This document shows, in pieces, positions 43,616 to 52,890 of a stretch of DNA of 64,000 nt. The notes below the pieces were generated by a model, which did not search any database, was not told the DNA's origin, and saw only the letters and a list, made by a program, of their open reading frames with translations. The position numbers were made by a program, and so were the translations under genes. Positions within the stretch are counted from its first letter, which is position 1; every line of letters begins with the position of its first letter. This stretch comes from Hyphomicrobiales bacterium (GTDB taxonomy: Bacteria; Pseudomonadota; Alphaproteobacteria; Rhizobiales; Beijerinckiaceae), in the NCBI GenBank assembly GCA_019075865.1, contig JAGXAN010000010.1, forward strand, positions 1-64,000, given 5' to 3'.

Positions 43616-44589
43616 CTCCCTCCGTTTGCTGTTGCAAGCGTTGTGTCTCGCGTTGTGTTCGGTAAAACTGAATACTGCCCGCTGATCGTGGCATTCGTTG
43701 TGGCAGCCATGGCTGATGGAGCGCCATCGATACGTTGGGGTGCATCCTGCGACAGGCCAAGCGGCTCATTGAGGTTATTGCGTCGCAGATTAAACAGGCA
43801 GGTCACGTCGGGACCATTGCGCAGGGTCCATTGGTAATTGACCGCATCGACAATGATATATTTGCCTTCCCTATGCCAATTAACCAGGCTTTCGTTGCGA
43901 TGAGCATCAACCTTGAAGATAGCGGGCACTGAATCGGCAAAGCGAAACCAGGTCTTGGTGCCATCATCGAACACGGCGATCGGCTGGTTTACCGATGAGC
44001 CTTTAACACCATAATCGCTGTTGACGTTGGCGACATCGAGATTGTGCAGATTGGGTTCGGCCGCCATTTTTTCGGCTTTGGCCAGATAGCGTTTGTCTAT
44101 CGCGGCCCTGGCGATCTCGTCAGGATAGCGAAAAATGATGTTGAAGACCTGATCATTCACCTGACGAAAGGCCGAATCCAGCACAAATATGTATGTGTGC
44201 TTGTTGGTGATGACGTTCAGATTGTCACGGGCGTGCTTGTCAATGGGTTTGACGAACAGGACATTGCCAGCGTGATTGGGCTCAACCTTCCAAGCGAGCG
44301 CATCACCGAGCGCCAGGGTCTGGACTTTCTCATCCTTGTCGAAGGTGATCATGGTTGAAGCCCCATAGGAGGCATCGACCTGGACGACGTCATTGCGGTT
44401 ATAGGTGACATAACGAATGCGATGATCAATAGGCCCGGCATGGGGCACGATTTCGGCCATAACCGGGTGCCACCCGCTGGCGAAATATGCTGCAACCAGA
44501 ACTGCGATGAGGCGATCATATCGCAAGCATGTGGCTTTGTGTCGACCGCCGCGAACGGCACCGCCCATCGTCGGACCATGATGGTTCAT
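43612..44589 (-). CDS. virB9: VirB9 outer-membrane core component
   Basis: The 325-residue protein has a signal segment (LIAVLVAAYFASGWHPVMA) then the VirB9/CagX domains: RIRYVTYNRNDVVQVDASYG, GNVLFVKPIDKHARDNLNVIT, and C-terminal VNYQWTLRNGPDVTCLFNLR. With VirB7 and VirB10 it forms the outer core. It overlaps both neighbours by 4 bases. Confidence 0.93.
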   Translation of the reverse strand: MNHHGPTMGGAVRGGRHKATCLRYDRLIAVLVAAYFASGWHPVMAEIVPHAGPIDHRIRYVTYNRNDVVQVDASYGASTMITFDKDEKVQTLALGDALAWKVEPNHAGNVLFVKPIDKHARDNLNVITNKHTYIFVLDSAFRQVNDQVFNIIFRYPDEIARAAIDKRYLAKAEKMAAEPNLHNLDVANVNSDYGVKGSSVNQPIAVFDDGTKTWFRFADSVPAIFKVDAHRNESLVNWHREGKYIIVDAVNYQWTLRNGPDVTCLFNLRRNNLNEPLGLSQDAPQRIDGAPSAMAATTNATISGQYSVLPNTTRDTTLATANGGR

Positions 44590-45320
44590 TGTTCGGCTCC
44601 CGAAGATCCTGCATCGGCTTTTGATGTCTCTGGCCTTGGCGCGGTTTCCTGATCCCGCCGGTACTCTGTGACCTGAAAGCCGAGCGGATTTTGAAACCGA
44701 TATTCCATACGGGCAGGTGCCGAGGTGTATTGAAAACGCACCAGTGCCACCCAGTTGCGGGTGATCGACGATGTGGTATTCACCTCGGTCGTCGAAAACC
44801 GCACAAGCGCTGTCTCTTGATTGGGAAAGGTGATCGCCTTGATATGCACATCGACATGGGTCAGACGACCAAACAGGGTGACTGGGTTTTGGGGATTGAC
44901 TGGGGAAAATTCGTCAGTGAGCTGGCGTGCAGCGGCACTGGTGGAGAGCAATTCGGCCAGCTGATAATTGTCTTTCAGCGCTTTGGGGTCATAGGTTTCC
45001 CGGGCCTTGATATAGCGCACCAGATTAAAGTCAGTGATCGCCTCGTTCTGGGTTAGTTTACCCTCGGCCATTGGCCGCTTGACCTCGACAAAGCCGGTCG
45101 ATTTATCGACTACCACCATGTAGGGCTCGAAGGTTTTGAGCGGCAGCGCCATCCACAGCGCCCCCAGAGCCATGACGGCGATCACGGTCATGAAGGCGGC
45201 GACAACCCATGCCAATGAGCGCGACCAGGCATTACGCCGGGCAATGGAAGTCTCCCATGTCAGGCCATCTTCAAAATAGCGCCGATCGGGCTTTAATGCC
45301 CGCGATAGATCATCACTCAT
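44586..45320 (-). CDS. virB8: VirB8 inner-membrane component
   Basis: The 244-residue protein has a short cytoplasmic N-terminus, one membrane segment (LAWVVAAFMTVIAVMALGAL) and the NTF2-like periplasmic domain with NEAITDFNLVRYIKARETYD. VirB8 helps assemble the core and pilus. It overlaps virB9 by 4 bases. Confidence 0.93.
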   Translation of the reverse strand: MSDDLSRALKPDRRYFEDGLTWETSIARRNAWSRSLAWVVAAFMTVIAVMALGALWMALPLKTFEPYMVVVDKSTGFVEVKRPMAEGKLTQNEAITDFNLVRYIKARETYDPKALKDNYQLAELLSTSAAARQLTDEFSPVNPQNPVTLFGRLTHVDVHIKAITFPNQETALVRFSTTEVNTTSSITRNWVALVRFQYTSAPARMEYRFQNPLGFQVTEYRRDQETAPRPETSKADAGSSGAEQ

Positions 45321-45353
45321 GAGACAGTTGTTCCCCCACCAAAAAGCGTAAAT

Positions 45354-46496
45354 TTATTTGAAGCCCAAACCACCCGATGACGAGCTGTTCGAGGCGGGTG
45401 ACACGGTCGCCTGACCCGACATTTTGCCCGAATCCCTGAGCTTCTCGACCATGGCTTTATAGGCGGGCGTTTGTTTGAAGCGATCACGGCCCAGCTCTGC
45501 TTGAACCGCGGCACTGTCGGCGCTTGAATACCCGCGCTTTTGATCGATGCGCCGCGATCGCACCGCTGCCAGACCTGTTGAAGCCCCCAAAGCCAAATGC
45601 TGGGCACCCCCCAAGAAGCCGGTCGCGAAAGACTGGATGCCAACCAGCGACGCGGCCACGCGTTGAAGCTGGCTCAACAGGAGAAAACTGATTAGGCCAA
45701 CCGTGACAATCGGCAGAATATCGGACCAGACGGTTCCAACTGAGCCGGAAAGTGTCTGCGCCAGGGCCGCAAAATACGATTGCGACAAGATCATAAAAAA
45801 CCCGAGAAAGGCATAAACCAAAATCTGCAGGAAAAAATATTCGAGCAATAATTTGACCCAGTTGATCACAATAATGGAGGTGACCCGAAACAGTGCAAGC
45901 AGCAGAATGATCGGGGCCAAGGCCAAAAGGATCCAGGTGAATATCTTGCAAAGGATAATCAGAAATCCGGCATAACAGACCAGGAACACAACAACCATGT
46001 AGACAAGTGCGCCCAGCAGATCGAGCAGATAGTTCCACCAATGGGCTGCGGCGGTAAACGACGTTATAGCAGCCATAGTTATGGTCAGGATATTGTCCAA
46101 CTGGCTGGCGACATTATTGGCGCCGGTGGTCACACCCGTTGGCGCAGTCGCACCCATGCTGCCGATGAGGGCATTGCCAATGATGTTGGGAACATTTTGG
46201 AGGAAATTATATACGTAAAACTGAAAATCGGCCCATGTTTGCGCAAAACTGAAAATTATCAGGACCCGAAACAGCCGCCAGAAGATTTCGGTGGGGGTGC
46301 CACGGGCCGTGCCAGCCCAAATCTCAAACCCCCAATAGATGATATATAATATCAGCATCAGCTGGAAAACGTTAAATGGGCTGCCGCCACCAGGCACCTG
46401 CATGGCGTCATTCAGGGCGGTATAGGCATTTTGAACATAGGTCGCGCCGATCTTGTCGACGTTGCCGAGCAGCGTGGTGATGATCGTCATTGCCAT
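45354..46496 (-). CDS. virB6: VirB6 polytopic membrane protein
   Basis: About 380 residues with at least six strongly hydrophobic segments, a central periplasmic loop and a hydrophilic Ser/Gly-rich C-terminus (TVSPASNSSSSGGLGF). The pattern and position before virB8 identify VirB6, the inner-membrane channel component. ATG 46496 overlaps the lipoprotein gene; ATG 46490 is an alternative. Confidence 0.88.
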   Translation of the reverse strand: MAMTIITTLLGNVDKIGATYVQNAYTALNDAMQVPGGGSPFNVFQLMLILYIIYWGFEIWAGTARGTPTEIFWRLFRVLIIFSFAQTWADFQFYVYNFLQNVPNIIGNALIGSMGATAPTGVTTGANNVASQLDNILTITMAAITSFTAAAHWWNYLLDLLGALVYMVVVFLVCYAGFLIILCKIFTWILLALAPIILLLALFRVTSIIVINWVKLLLEYFFLQILVYAFLGFFMILSQSYFAALAQTLSGSVGTVWSDILPIVTVGLISFLLLSQLQRVAASLVGIQSFATGFLGGAQHLALGASTGLAAVRSRRIDQKRGYSSADSAAVQAELGRDRFKQTPAYKAMVEKLRDSGKMSGQATVSPASNSSSSGGLGFK

Positions 46497-46804
46497 GCTT
46501 GCGACCCCAAGTTGAGCTGACGGATCGGGCCGCAAGCGTCAGCGTTGGATGGATGCAGCGCATCCAGGGACAGATGATGTGATCCTTCCGCGACCCCGCC
46601 TTTTGCCGGGGCCAGCTCGCCGACTGGGAATAGTTTTTCTGGCCCTTTTCCCGTAAAGGGAAAGGCCGCGGCCGCAGCTTGGCCCTCATCCCAAGAACAC
46701 GGTGCCTTGAGAGGTTTGACGGCACAGCCACCCAGGATCAGCGCCGTGATTACGAGGCTAATCTTGAGGAAACCAGCCTCGCTCGTGTTGGTTATATTTG
46801 TCAC
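46487..46804 (-). CDS. T4SS lipoprotein (VirB7-like position)
   Basis: The 105-residue protein has a signal peptide with lipobox LILGGC (Cys27). The mature part (SWDEGQAAAAAFPFTG onward) is longer than classical VirB7. Position before virB6 suggests an outer-membrane lipoprotein of the core or a surface/entry exclusion factor. Confidence 0.7.
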   Translation of the reverse strand: MTNITNTSEAGFLKISLVITALILGGCAVKPLKAPCSWDEGQAAAAAFPFTGKGPEKLFPVGELAPAKGGVAEGSHHLSLDALHPSNADACGPIRQLNLGSQAWQ

Positions 46805-46834
46805 TATTCTTGCCCCTGCCAGTCAGGTGTTGAA

Positions 46835-47206
46835 TTATCTCTGCGGCATGCCGGGCACAATGACCGTTGGCATGCCTAGCGCATGTCCCACAGCCGCCCT
46901 GTCGGTCTTTGTCGGCAGATCGAGCGCGTTCAGATATTTTAGGATTTGGGCCAGGCTATCTATTGCCTTGTCCTGATCGGCCCTGATTGCCCTCAGTTCG
47001 GTGAGGCTTTCGTCAGATGCCGCCGGCGCGTTCGTTCCTGAATTTGCGGAAGTCGTTGCACCAGCACTGTTTGCTGGTGAAAATACACCTGAAGCCACAG
47101 TCGTCTGCCGTTGCGTACGAATCGCGCCGACAATGGTCAGGGTCGACAAGATCATCGTGGCGATCAGAACGCCAACCAGCCCGGAAAGGAGTTTCAAATT
47201 GCTCAT
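46835..47206 (-). CDS. Small membrane-anchored T4SS operon protein
   Basis: The 123-residue protein has an N-terminal membrane segment (LLSGLVGVLIATMILSTL), a Ser/Ala/Thr-rich linker and a helical region (LTELRAIRADQDKAIDSLAQ). It overlaps the VirB5-like gene by 4 bases. No family is recognised. Confidence 0.6.
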   Translation of the reverse strand: MSNLKLLSGLVGVLIATMILSTLTIVGAIRTQRQTTVASGVFSPANSAGATTSANSGTNAPAASDESLTELRAIRADQDKAIDSLAQILKYLNALDLPTKTDRAAVGHALGMPTVIVPGMPQR

Positions 47207-47952
47207 TGCAGGGCCTTTGCTACCGCGGAGGTCATCTGAACTTGGTCGATATTTTGCTGGTTAATGGCGGCGGTGGCATTGTTGGTGGCACCGACAACCT
47301 CGTTCATGACCAGACCAGCTTGCACCTGTATCTGGCTGTTCTGATCGATTGAGCCTTTCAAATCGGGAGCCGTTCCGATCTGCTGGCCACCGCTGGCAAA
47401 GGCTGCGGCGCGCTGCGTTGCCGCCTGCTGCACGGCATTGACCAATCCAGCGAGGGTTCCGGCGACATTGGCATCGCTCTGATAGTCGGTGTCGGCCTGG
47501 GTCTGCTGGCCGTTGGTGAGGCCACTCAAGGTTTTGACCAGTTGCAGGCCGTTGATCAGGGTTGAGATGAAAGTTTGGCCACCTGAACCCAGCCCTGCAA
47601 ATGAGAGTGCGCCCCCTGAAATCACCGAGCCGAGGCTCGGGGCACTGGCCATCGAAAACCCGCCGCCAGTCGCCATTTGCGCCAAGGGCTGCGATTGGCT
47701 GGTGCGATCGCCGGTCACGGCGGCCAGGGTTTTTTGGGTGAAAGACTGGATTTGCTGATCTGCGGCAAGGATTGAGGCCGTGGTCTGGGCAATCTGCGTC
47801 GATTGGCTGAGATTGGCACTGTCAATCACCGGCACGCCCTGCGCTCTGGCGCCGGTGCCGCCGATTATCATCGAGATTGCAAGAACGTGGAAAAAGCAGA
47901 CGCCGTGTCTGGCCCAAAATCTGTTCCGTGTCTTCATAACAGCATCTTTCAT
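47203..47952 (-). CDS. VirB5-like secreted protein, second copy
   Basis: About 249 residues with a signal peptide ending GTGARAQ, then VPVIDSANLSQSTQIAQTTA and a long Ala/Gln/Ser-rich helical region. Like the neighbour at 47985 it begins VPV(I/M)D after the signal, typical of VirB5/TraC pilus-tip proteins. ATG 47952 chosen; GTG 47958 is possible. Confidence 0.75.
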   Translation of the reverse strand: MKDAVMKTRNRFWARHGVCFFHVLAISMIIGGTGARAQGVPVIDSANLSQSTQIAQTTASILAADQQIQSFTQKTLAAVTGDRTSQSQPLAQMATGGGFSMASAPSLGSVISGGALSFAGLGSGGQTFISTLINGLQLVKTLSGLTNGQQTQADTDYQSDANVAGTLAGLVNAVQQAATQRAAAFASGGQQIGTAPDLKGSIDQNSQIQVQAGLVMNEVVGATNNATAAINQQNIDQVQMTSAVAKALQ

Positions 47953-47984
47953 CTTCACTTGATTTAAGTGTCACCGACTTCGGG

Positions 47985-48872
47985 TCAGTTGCTTGGCGTG
48001 AGCCCGACAAATTGATCTTGAACGCGGGCTAAAAACACCCGCACATTGCCGTAGGAATCGACCAGACGCTGCGTTGCGCAGGCAGGGTCTGGGGCGATGC
48101 CATAGGCTGTGGTCGAACAGGCGCTCTCAACGCAGGGCGACGCCAATGTGCCGGCCCCAATCATGCCAAGCGGGCAGACGCTTGAGGCATTGATGGCTAT
48201 GCTGCTGCTGGCAGAGTTAGGGGTCGTTCCTGCGCCCAAGGCCGACGCCACACCACTGATTTGGCTGATGATATCGAGATTCTTGGTGTTGTAGGCCTGC
48301 GTCAACTGGTTGGCGGCAACGACGGCGGCGGCGGCCGTTTCGCCATTTTGGGCGCGCACTGCCGAATTCTGATCCATAGCCTGCATTACGGTCTGGGCCC
48401 TGCCAATCAGACTGGACAGTTTTTGGTAAGCCGATGCAGTTGAGGATCCGGTTTGAGCCGAGGCGTTGATCCCGGCCAGCACGCTACCCGCCGCATTGCC
48501 CATGGAGCTGAACGATGATTGCGACGCGCCCGAGGCTGGCCCCAACGTCGCAAGCTGGGGCGCCAATGCCTGCAATGTGGCAGCGCCATCTTGGGGTGTT
48601 GCGGCGGGATTGACCACTGGCACAGCTGCGCCGGTGGTGGTGGCACAATGTATGCCGCTGGTGGCTGTTTGGGTACCGCTGACCGCTGTCACGGTCGTGG
48701 TCACCTGATTGCGGGTCTGGGTTTGCTGGCCCAATCTTGCGGCATCCATCACCGGCACGTCGGCATTGGCCGAAGAGATAAGCAAGCTTAAACTACCCGC
48801 GGTTCCACACACCAACCCCAAGACTTGATCTCTGCCCACATGGAATGGCATGGTTTTCACGATTGACCTCAT
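47985..48872 (-). CDS. VirB5-like secreted protein, first copy
   Basis: From ATG 48872 (overlapping the virB4 stop as ATGA) the product is 295 residues: signal peptide to SANA, then DVPVMDAARLGQQTQTRNQV, a helical region (NQLTQAYNTKNLDIISQISG), and a Cys-containing C-terminus (SVCPLGM, CVESACSTTAYG) that could form disulfides. It probably belongs to the VirB5 family, which localises to the pilus tip. Confidence 0.75.
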   Translation of the reverse strand: MRSIVKTMPFHVGRDQVLGLVCGTAGSLSLLISSANADVPVMDAARLGQQTQTRNQVTTTVTAVSGTQTATSGIHCATTTGAAVPVVNPAATPQDGAATLQALAPQLATLGPASGASQSSFSSMGNAAGSVLAGINASAQTGSSTASAYQKLSSLIGRAQTVMQAMDQNSAVRAQNGETAAAAVVAANQLTQAYNTKNLDIISQISGVASALGAGTTPNSASSSIAINASSVCPLGMIGAGTLASPCVESACSTTAYGIAPDPACATQRLVDSYGNVRVFLARVQDQFVGLTPSN

Positions 48873-51319
48873 GGTTGATCTCCCGACAAAAACAGCGGCA
48901 ACCAAATCTTGGGGTCATCACCCACCCGCGCTCTCAGGCCATCGAGTTCGGCTACCGTTTCCGTGCGGCCCGACAATATTTTGATGAGATCATTCATGCC
49001 GGATAAATTCAGCCGCGCCACCACCGAGTCGGTGCCATGCTTGATCAAGAATGAGCGTGATTCTGGGACATTCTCTCGGATCCACCGCACCTCGCGCTTG
49101 GTCAGCCGGAACGCCTCCCCATAAGAAGTGTCATCAGCCTTCGGATTGGGAAAAAAGATATTGGTGGCCGTCTGCTCAATCAGCGTTGCTGCCGACTTCG
49201 AGCGCACGATATCGGCCGCCGACTGTGTGCCAAAGCCGATAATGCCATTCTGCTTGCGAATCGTTTTGAGCTTGTCCTTGATGAAGTAGGCAAACACCTC
49301 ATCATCGAGGAGACGCCAACCCTCGTCGAGAAAAATCATCACTGGCGTGCCGTCGAGAAGTTCCTCGATCCGGTGAAAAATATACATCAAAGCTGCGGTG
49401 CGAATGACTGGATCATCCAGCACCGCCGTCATGTCGAAGCCGAAGATTGAAGTCATCGAGAATGAGTCGGTTGGATTGTTGAACAACCAGCCACGCTGAT
49501 CCGTCCGTATCCAGCTCCCCAGCCGCGAGAAGAGATCATCATCGGAGGCCTTCATGCGCCCACGCAGCAAGGTTGCGAACTCGCTGAGCGTGCGGCCCTC
49601 GATTGGCACGCCCATCAGCGAGGCAATGGCGTTGCGAATAACCTTCTCTTCGACAGCCACCAAAGCGCCGCCATGGGAGGGACGCACCATAAAGGAGATC
49701 AATGAGAACAGGAATTCGCGATTTGCGGGATTATCCGGCAATTGCAACGGATTGAAGCCGGTGGGTTCGCCCGGACGCATCACTTCATATTGTCCGCCAA
49801 GCGCCCGGACAAGAATTTCCATGCCACGATCTTTATCGACCAGCACCAGTTTGGGGCGCGGTTTGATGCGCTGCGATTGCGCCGCCATAAACCCCAAAAA
49901 CACCGTCTTGCCGGAGCCCGATGGCCCGACGACCGTGAAATTGCCAAGATCGCGCACATGATAATTGAAATAATAGGCGGTCTGCGACACGGTTTCGAGG
50001 ATCGAAATCGCCGGTCCCCAATGGTTGCCACTCGCTCTGCCGCTTGGATAATTGTGCAGCGACGACAGGCCAGCAAAGTTTTTTGAAGATATCATCGCCG
50101 ATCGTGCGCCATAGGCGAAATTGCCGGGTAGTTGCGACCAGAAGGCTGGCTCAAGGTTCAAATCCTCACGGACCCAAATCACGGAACGATCACTCAAGGT
50201 CGCCCCCACCGAGGTGACGCAGCGCTGTACCTCTGGTAAATCGCGCCCCAGACACAGGACGCTCAAATTGTGCTGGCCATAGAGAACTTCGGAACCGAGC
50301 AATTCGTTGCGCGCATCTTCCAAGGTTTCGGAGACGACCGATCCTGCCGCATCCGACATATCAACCTGGCGCGTCACCCGATCAATCGATGCAGCTGCCG
50401 CCACCTTGTCGACAATGGCAAAACTTTGGGAGAGGATAAATTCATGGGGGGCACTCAGCATCGAATCCAGCATGCCGGGACCAGTCAGGCCGGGATATTC
50501 GCGCACCGACAGCATCGCGCCATAGCGGGTATCGCTTGGCGAGGCGCCGCGAATTTCCAGCGCATTGCGCCCGAAAAACACCCGCTTCATCGCCAGAGCT
50601 TCGCCAAGTTTCATGCGCGGCAATGGCATCGGGCGCGGCAGTGCGCCATTAATGATCTGGATCAGAAATTCCAGCGGCTCCGAACACCAGATGCCATCCC
50701 TCATCTCAACACGAAGATGCCGCGCGCTATATGCGCCGAGCGAGGCTTTGATTGCGACCGTGACATCTTCCAACTCGTTCAGGGCTTCGCGGTCATCCGA
50801 CGAGGCTCCCTCAAGGGTCTTGCGGCCGAGCAGCTTTTTCATCGCTGCATCAAAAGTCCCGACGCTGCCCTGCAGGCCACGCCGCAAGATCGTTACATAG
50901 ATATCGTTAACAAACATCCGGCGTTTGGCCAGCAAAGCACTATAACGCCCGTCAATCTCGGCGCAGAGCGGAGACTCAAAATCTGAGTTTAATTGCGGTG
51001 TGACCTCGCGGCGGATGATGTGGGTGGTGATGGCATAGCGAGAGCCACCCAAAGTGCGCACGAGATCATTGCGCGCCAACAGGCGCACATTGATATCGCT
51101 GATATCGGCAGTCTCAAAACAAAAGCCGTCGAGTTTGAGCGTGCTCAGCAACACGCCATCATCGGTGCGGATGACCTGATCACTGACATGACGGGCGTAG
51201 GGGATGTGTACCGACAATGGGCGCTCACGACGCGAGACCGCACCAAAACTCAGTTCATTGTGCAGAGCCTGCGCGATTGCCATCTGCCCTGCCTCAGACT
51301 TTGTAAGAACTGGCGCCAT
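48869..51319 (-). CDS. virB4: VirB4 ATPase
   Basis: The 816-residue protein has the CagE/VirB4 N-terminal domain and a C-terminal ATPase with Walker A VVGPSGSGKTVFLGF near 460-475 and Walker B MIFLDEGWRLLDD near 660-672. It powers pilus biogenesis and substrate transfer. The start overlaps virB3 by 26 bases. Confidence 0.94.
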   Translation of the reverse strand: MAPVLTKSEAGQMAIAQALHNELSFGAVSRRERPLSVHIPYARHVSDQVIRTDDGVLLSTLKLDGFCFETADISDINVRLLARNDLVRTLGGSRYAITTHIIRREVTPQLNSDFESPLCAEIDGRYSALLAKRRMFVNDIYVTILRRGLQGSVGTFDAAMKKLLGRKTLEGASSDDREALNELEDVTVAIKASLGAYSARHLRVEMRDGIWCSEPLEFLIQIINGALPRPMPLPRMKLGEALAMKRVFFGRNALEIRGASPSDTRYGAMLSVREYPGLTGPGMLDSMLSAPHEFILSQSFAIVDKVAAAASIDRVTRQVDMSDAAGSVVSETLEDARNELLGSEVLYGQHNLSVLCLGRDLPEVQRCVTSVGATLSDRSVIWVREDLNLEPAFWSQLPGNFAYGARSAMISSKNFAGLSSLHNYPSGRASGNHWGPAISILETVSQTAYYFNYHVRDLGNFTVVGPSGSGKTVFLGFMAAQSQRIKPRPKLVLVDKDRGMEILVRALGGQYEVMRPGEPTGFNPLQLPDNPANREFLFSLISFMVRPSHGGALVAVEEKVIRNAIASLMGVPIEGRTLSEFATLLRGRMKASDDDLFSRLGSWIRTDQRGWLFNNPTDSFSMTSIFGFDMTAVLDDPVIRTAALMYIFHRIEELLDGTPVMIFLDEGWRLLDDEVFAYFIKDKLKTIRKQNGIIGFGTQSAADIVRSKSAATLIEQTATNIFFPNPKADDTSYGEAFRLTKREVRWIRENVPESRSFLIKHGTDSVVARLNLSGMNDLIKILSGRTETVAELDGLRARVGDDPKIWLPLFLSGDQP

Positions 51320-51593
51320 GCCAGAACGCTTTGGAGCGCGGCGGACATTTGGCGCCGCGGATCATCAGGATTTCGAAAATCTGCAGATCGCGCGCCACCA
51401 TAATTCGGCCGAATGCATAAAGAGGCAGGGCTACCAGCAGCATCAACAGGTTTTTGGTGGCGAGAAAGACAACCGACGACACGACACCCAGAAACATGAA
51501 ATACAAATAGGGCACGCCAAGAAGGGTTGGTGCGACCGTCAGTGCCCGCACCAGCGGTGTTACCAGTGGGGTCTCGAAGGCTTCCTCGCTCAT
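51294..51593 (-). CDS. virB3: VirB3
   Basis: The 99-residue membrane protein has the VirB3 look: TPLVRALTVAPTLLGVPYL then FMFLGVVSSVVFLATKNLLM. It sits directly before virB4, as expected. Confidence 0.9.
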   Translation of the reverse strand: MSEEAFETPLVTPLVRALTVAPTLLGVPYLYFMFLGVVSSVVFLATKNLLMLLVALPLYAFGRIMVARDLQIFEILMIRGAKCPPRSKAFWHGASSYKV

Positions 51594-51596
51594 AGA

Positions 51597-51908
51597 TCAC
51601 CCGGCCGCCGACGTTTGAAAGAAGCTGACGATCTGGGTTGCCCCAAACACCAGCACAATGCCAAAAATAACCGATCCGGCAACGCCCCAGGTCAGGCGAC
51701 CGGCAAAGGCAAGCAACCCGCAGGAAATGACGGCGAGGATCGCCAATGATGTGGCAATCGGCCCGGTCAGCGTCGTTACCAGCGTCTGCAACGTCGTCTG
51801 CACCGGGGTCAATGCCTGGGCGAAGGCCGGCGCCATGATCAAGGTGCAGAGCAGACCGGCCATACCAAGGCGTAGTGCAAAATGTTTATCAGCCCCGTTC
51901 AAATGCAT
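51597..51908 (-). CDS. virB2: VirB2 major pilin
   Basis: From ATG 51908 the product is 103 residues: a long signal peptide (MAGLLCTLIMAPAFAQA), then LTGPIATSLAILAVISCGLL and a second hydrophobic helix (GVAGSVIFGIVLVFGATQIV). This is the pilin fold. The longer frame upstream is spurious. Confidence 0.9.
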   Translation of the reverse strand: MHLNGADKHFALRLGMAGLLCTLIMAPAFAQALTPVQTTLQTLVTTLTGPIATSLAILAVISCGLLAFAGRLTWGVAGSVIFGIVLVFGATQIVSFFQTSAAG

Positions 51909-51939
51909 GTTTTCAACTCCGTTTTCAGATTGCAAAGTT

Positions 51940-52779
51940 TCAATTGAAGGATTCGACGAAGCCGGATTTCCAGACAACGCCGTCACCGTTCTGGCTTGAC
52001 CCGATATTCTCGACCGTTTGGGCGCCGCTAGCGCCCGTTTGCGGTTCCATCTGGTTTGTGATGGGCCTTTTAACCGCATCGGCATTGACAGCAGGCTTGT
52101 GCCCGCCATGGGGGTCAAATCCCTGCTTCCAGCCGAAATAATGATTGAGGACCTTGGCAACGTAGCCGATGGTTTCGCGATAGGGTGGCAGGCCATGAAA
52201 CTTCGTCACAGCGCCATTGCCCGCATTGTAAGCGGCCAGCACATAAAGTGGGTTTTGGTAGATCGCTTCGAGCGCCCGCAATTCGCGGATGCCGCCTAGC
52301 ACATTTTGTGCCGGGTCGCAGATGTTGACGCCCGTTCGGCTGGCGGTCGACGGCATTAATTGCATCAAGCCATAGGCCCCTTTGGGGGAGGATTCGGTCG
52401 AGACAAAATCGCTTTCGGTTTTGGCGACAGCCAAGGCCAAGGCCGAATCAAAATGCTGCGCAACAGCGATTTGCCGCACCAGCGCCCGAGCCTCGATACG
52501 GCTGAGTGCGATAGCACCAAGACATTGAGCGGGCTGGATAATTTTGACATTTTTTGAAGTATTTAAGCGCGTAGAATCCGACTGAACGCTCACAACAGCT
52601 ACGCCATCATTTGCGATCTGTGCAATCATCATCCGACGAGTGCCGGAGGTGCCTATTTTAGCGTGCAACGACTTATCATAAGTCATTGATGGTGTGTAAT
52701 AATTTTGTGCCAGACATGGAATTGCCAATATATGAAACAAAACTAATTTAATTAAAATGTTTCTATGAGAACTATTCAT
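51940..52779 (-). CDS. virB1: VirB1 lytic transglycosylase
   Basis: From ATG 52779 the protein is 279 residues with a signal peptide (LVLFHILAIPCLA). The SLT domain has LALAVAKTESDFV (catalytic Glu), SPKGAYGLMQLMPSTA and LAAYNAGNGAV. It opens the murein for the channel. The region after the domain is unconserved. It is the first gene of the operon; promoter sequences are likely at 52780-52890. Confidence 0.92.
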   Translation of the reverse strand: MNSSHRNILIKLVLFHILAIPCLAQNYYTPSMTYDKSLHAKIGTSGTRRMMIAQIANDGVAVVSVQSDSTRLNTSKNVKIIQPAQCLGAIALSRIEARALVRQIAVAQHFDSALALAVAKTESDFVSTESSPKGAYGLMQLMPSTASRTGVNICDPAQNVLGGIRELRALEAIYQNPLYVLAAYNAGNGAVTKFHGLPPYRETIGYVAKVLNHYFGWKQGFDPHGGHKPAVNADAVKRPITNQMEPQTGASGAQTVENIGSSQNGDGVVWKSGFVESFN

Positions 52780-52821
52780 GTAAAAACGAATTCCAAGCAG
52801 CAAATAAACATTAAAAAGCTG

Positions 52822-52848
52822 TTTACAGGCGAATTTATGCTCTGTAAA
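52822..52848. promoter_or_regulatory. Inverted repeat in the divergent promoter region of the T4SS operons
   Basis: TTTACAG (52822-52828) and CTGTAAA (52842-52848) form a perfect 7 bp inverted repeat in the AT-rich gap between virB1 and the divergent operon. It is a candidate operator coordinating both. Confidence 0.45.
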
Positions 52849-52890
52849 TAGCGAACAGGATATAAAATATTGATTTGATACGGTGGTTGT

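Noticed and set aside
45317-45643. Minus-strand ORF overlapping the end of virB6
   Set aside because: It lies in another frame of virB6, with no recognisable product.
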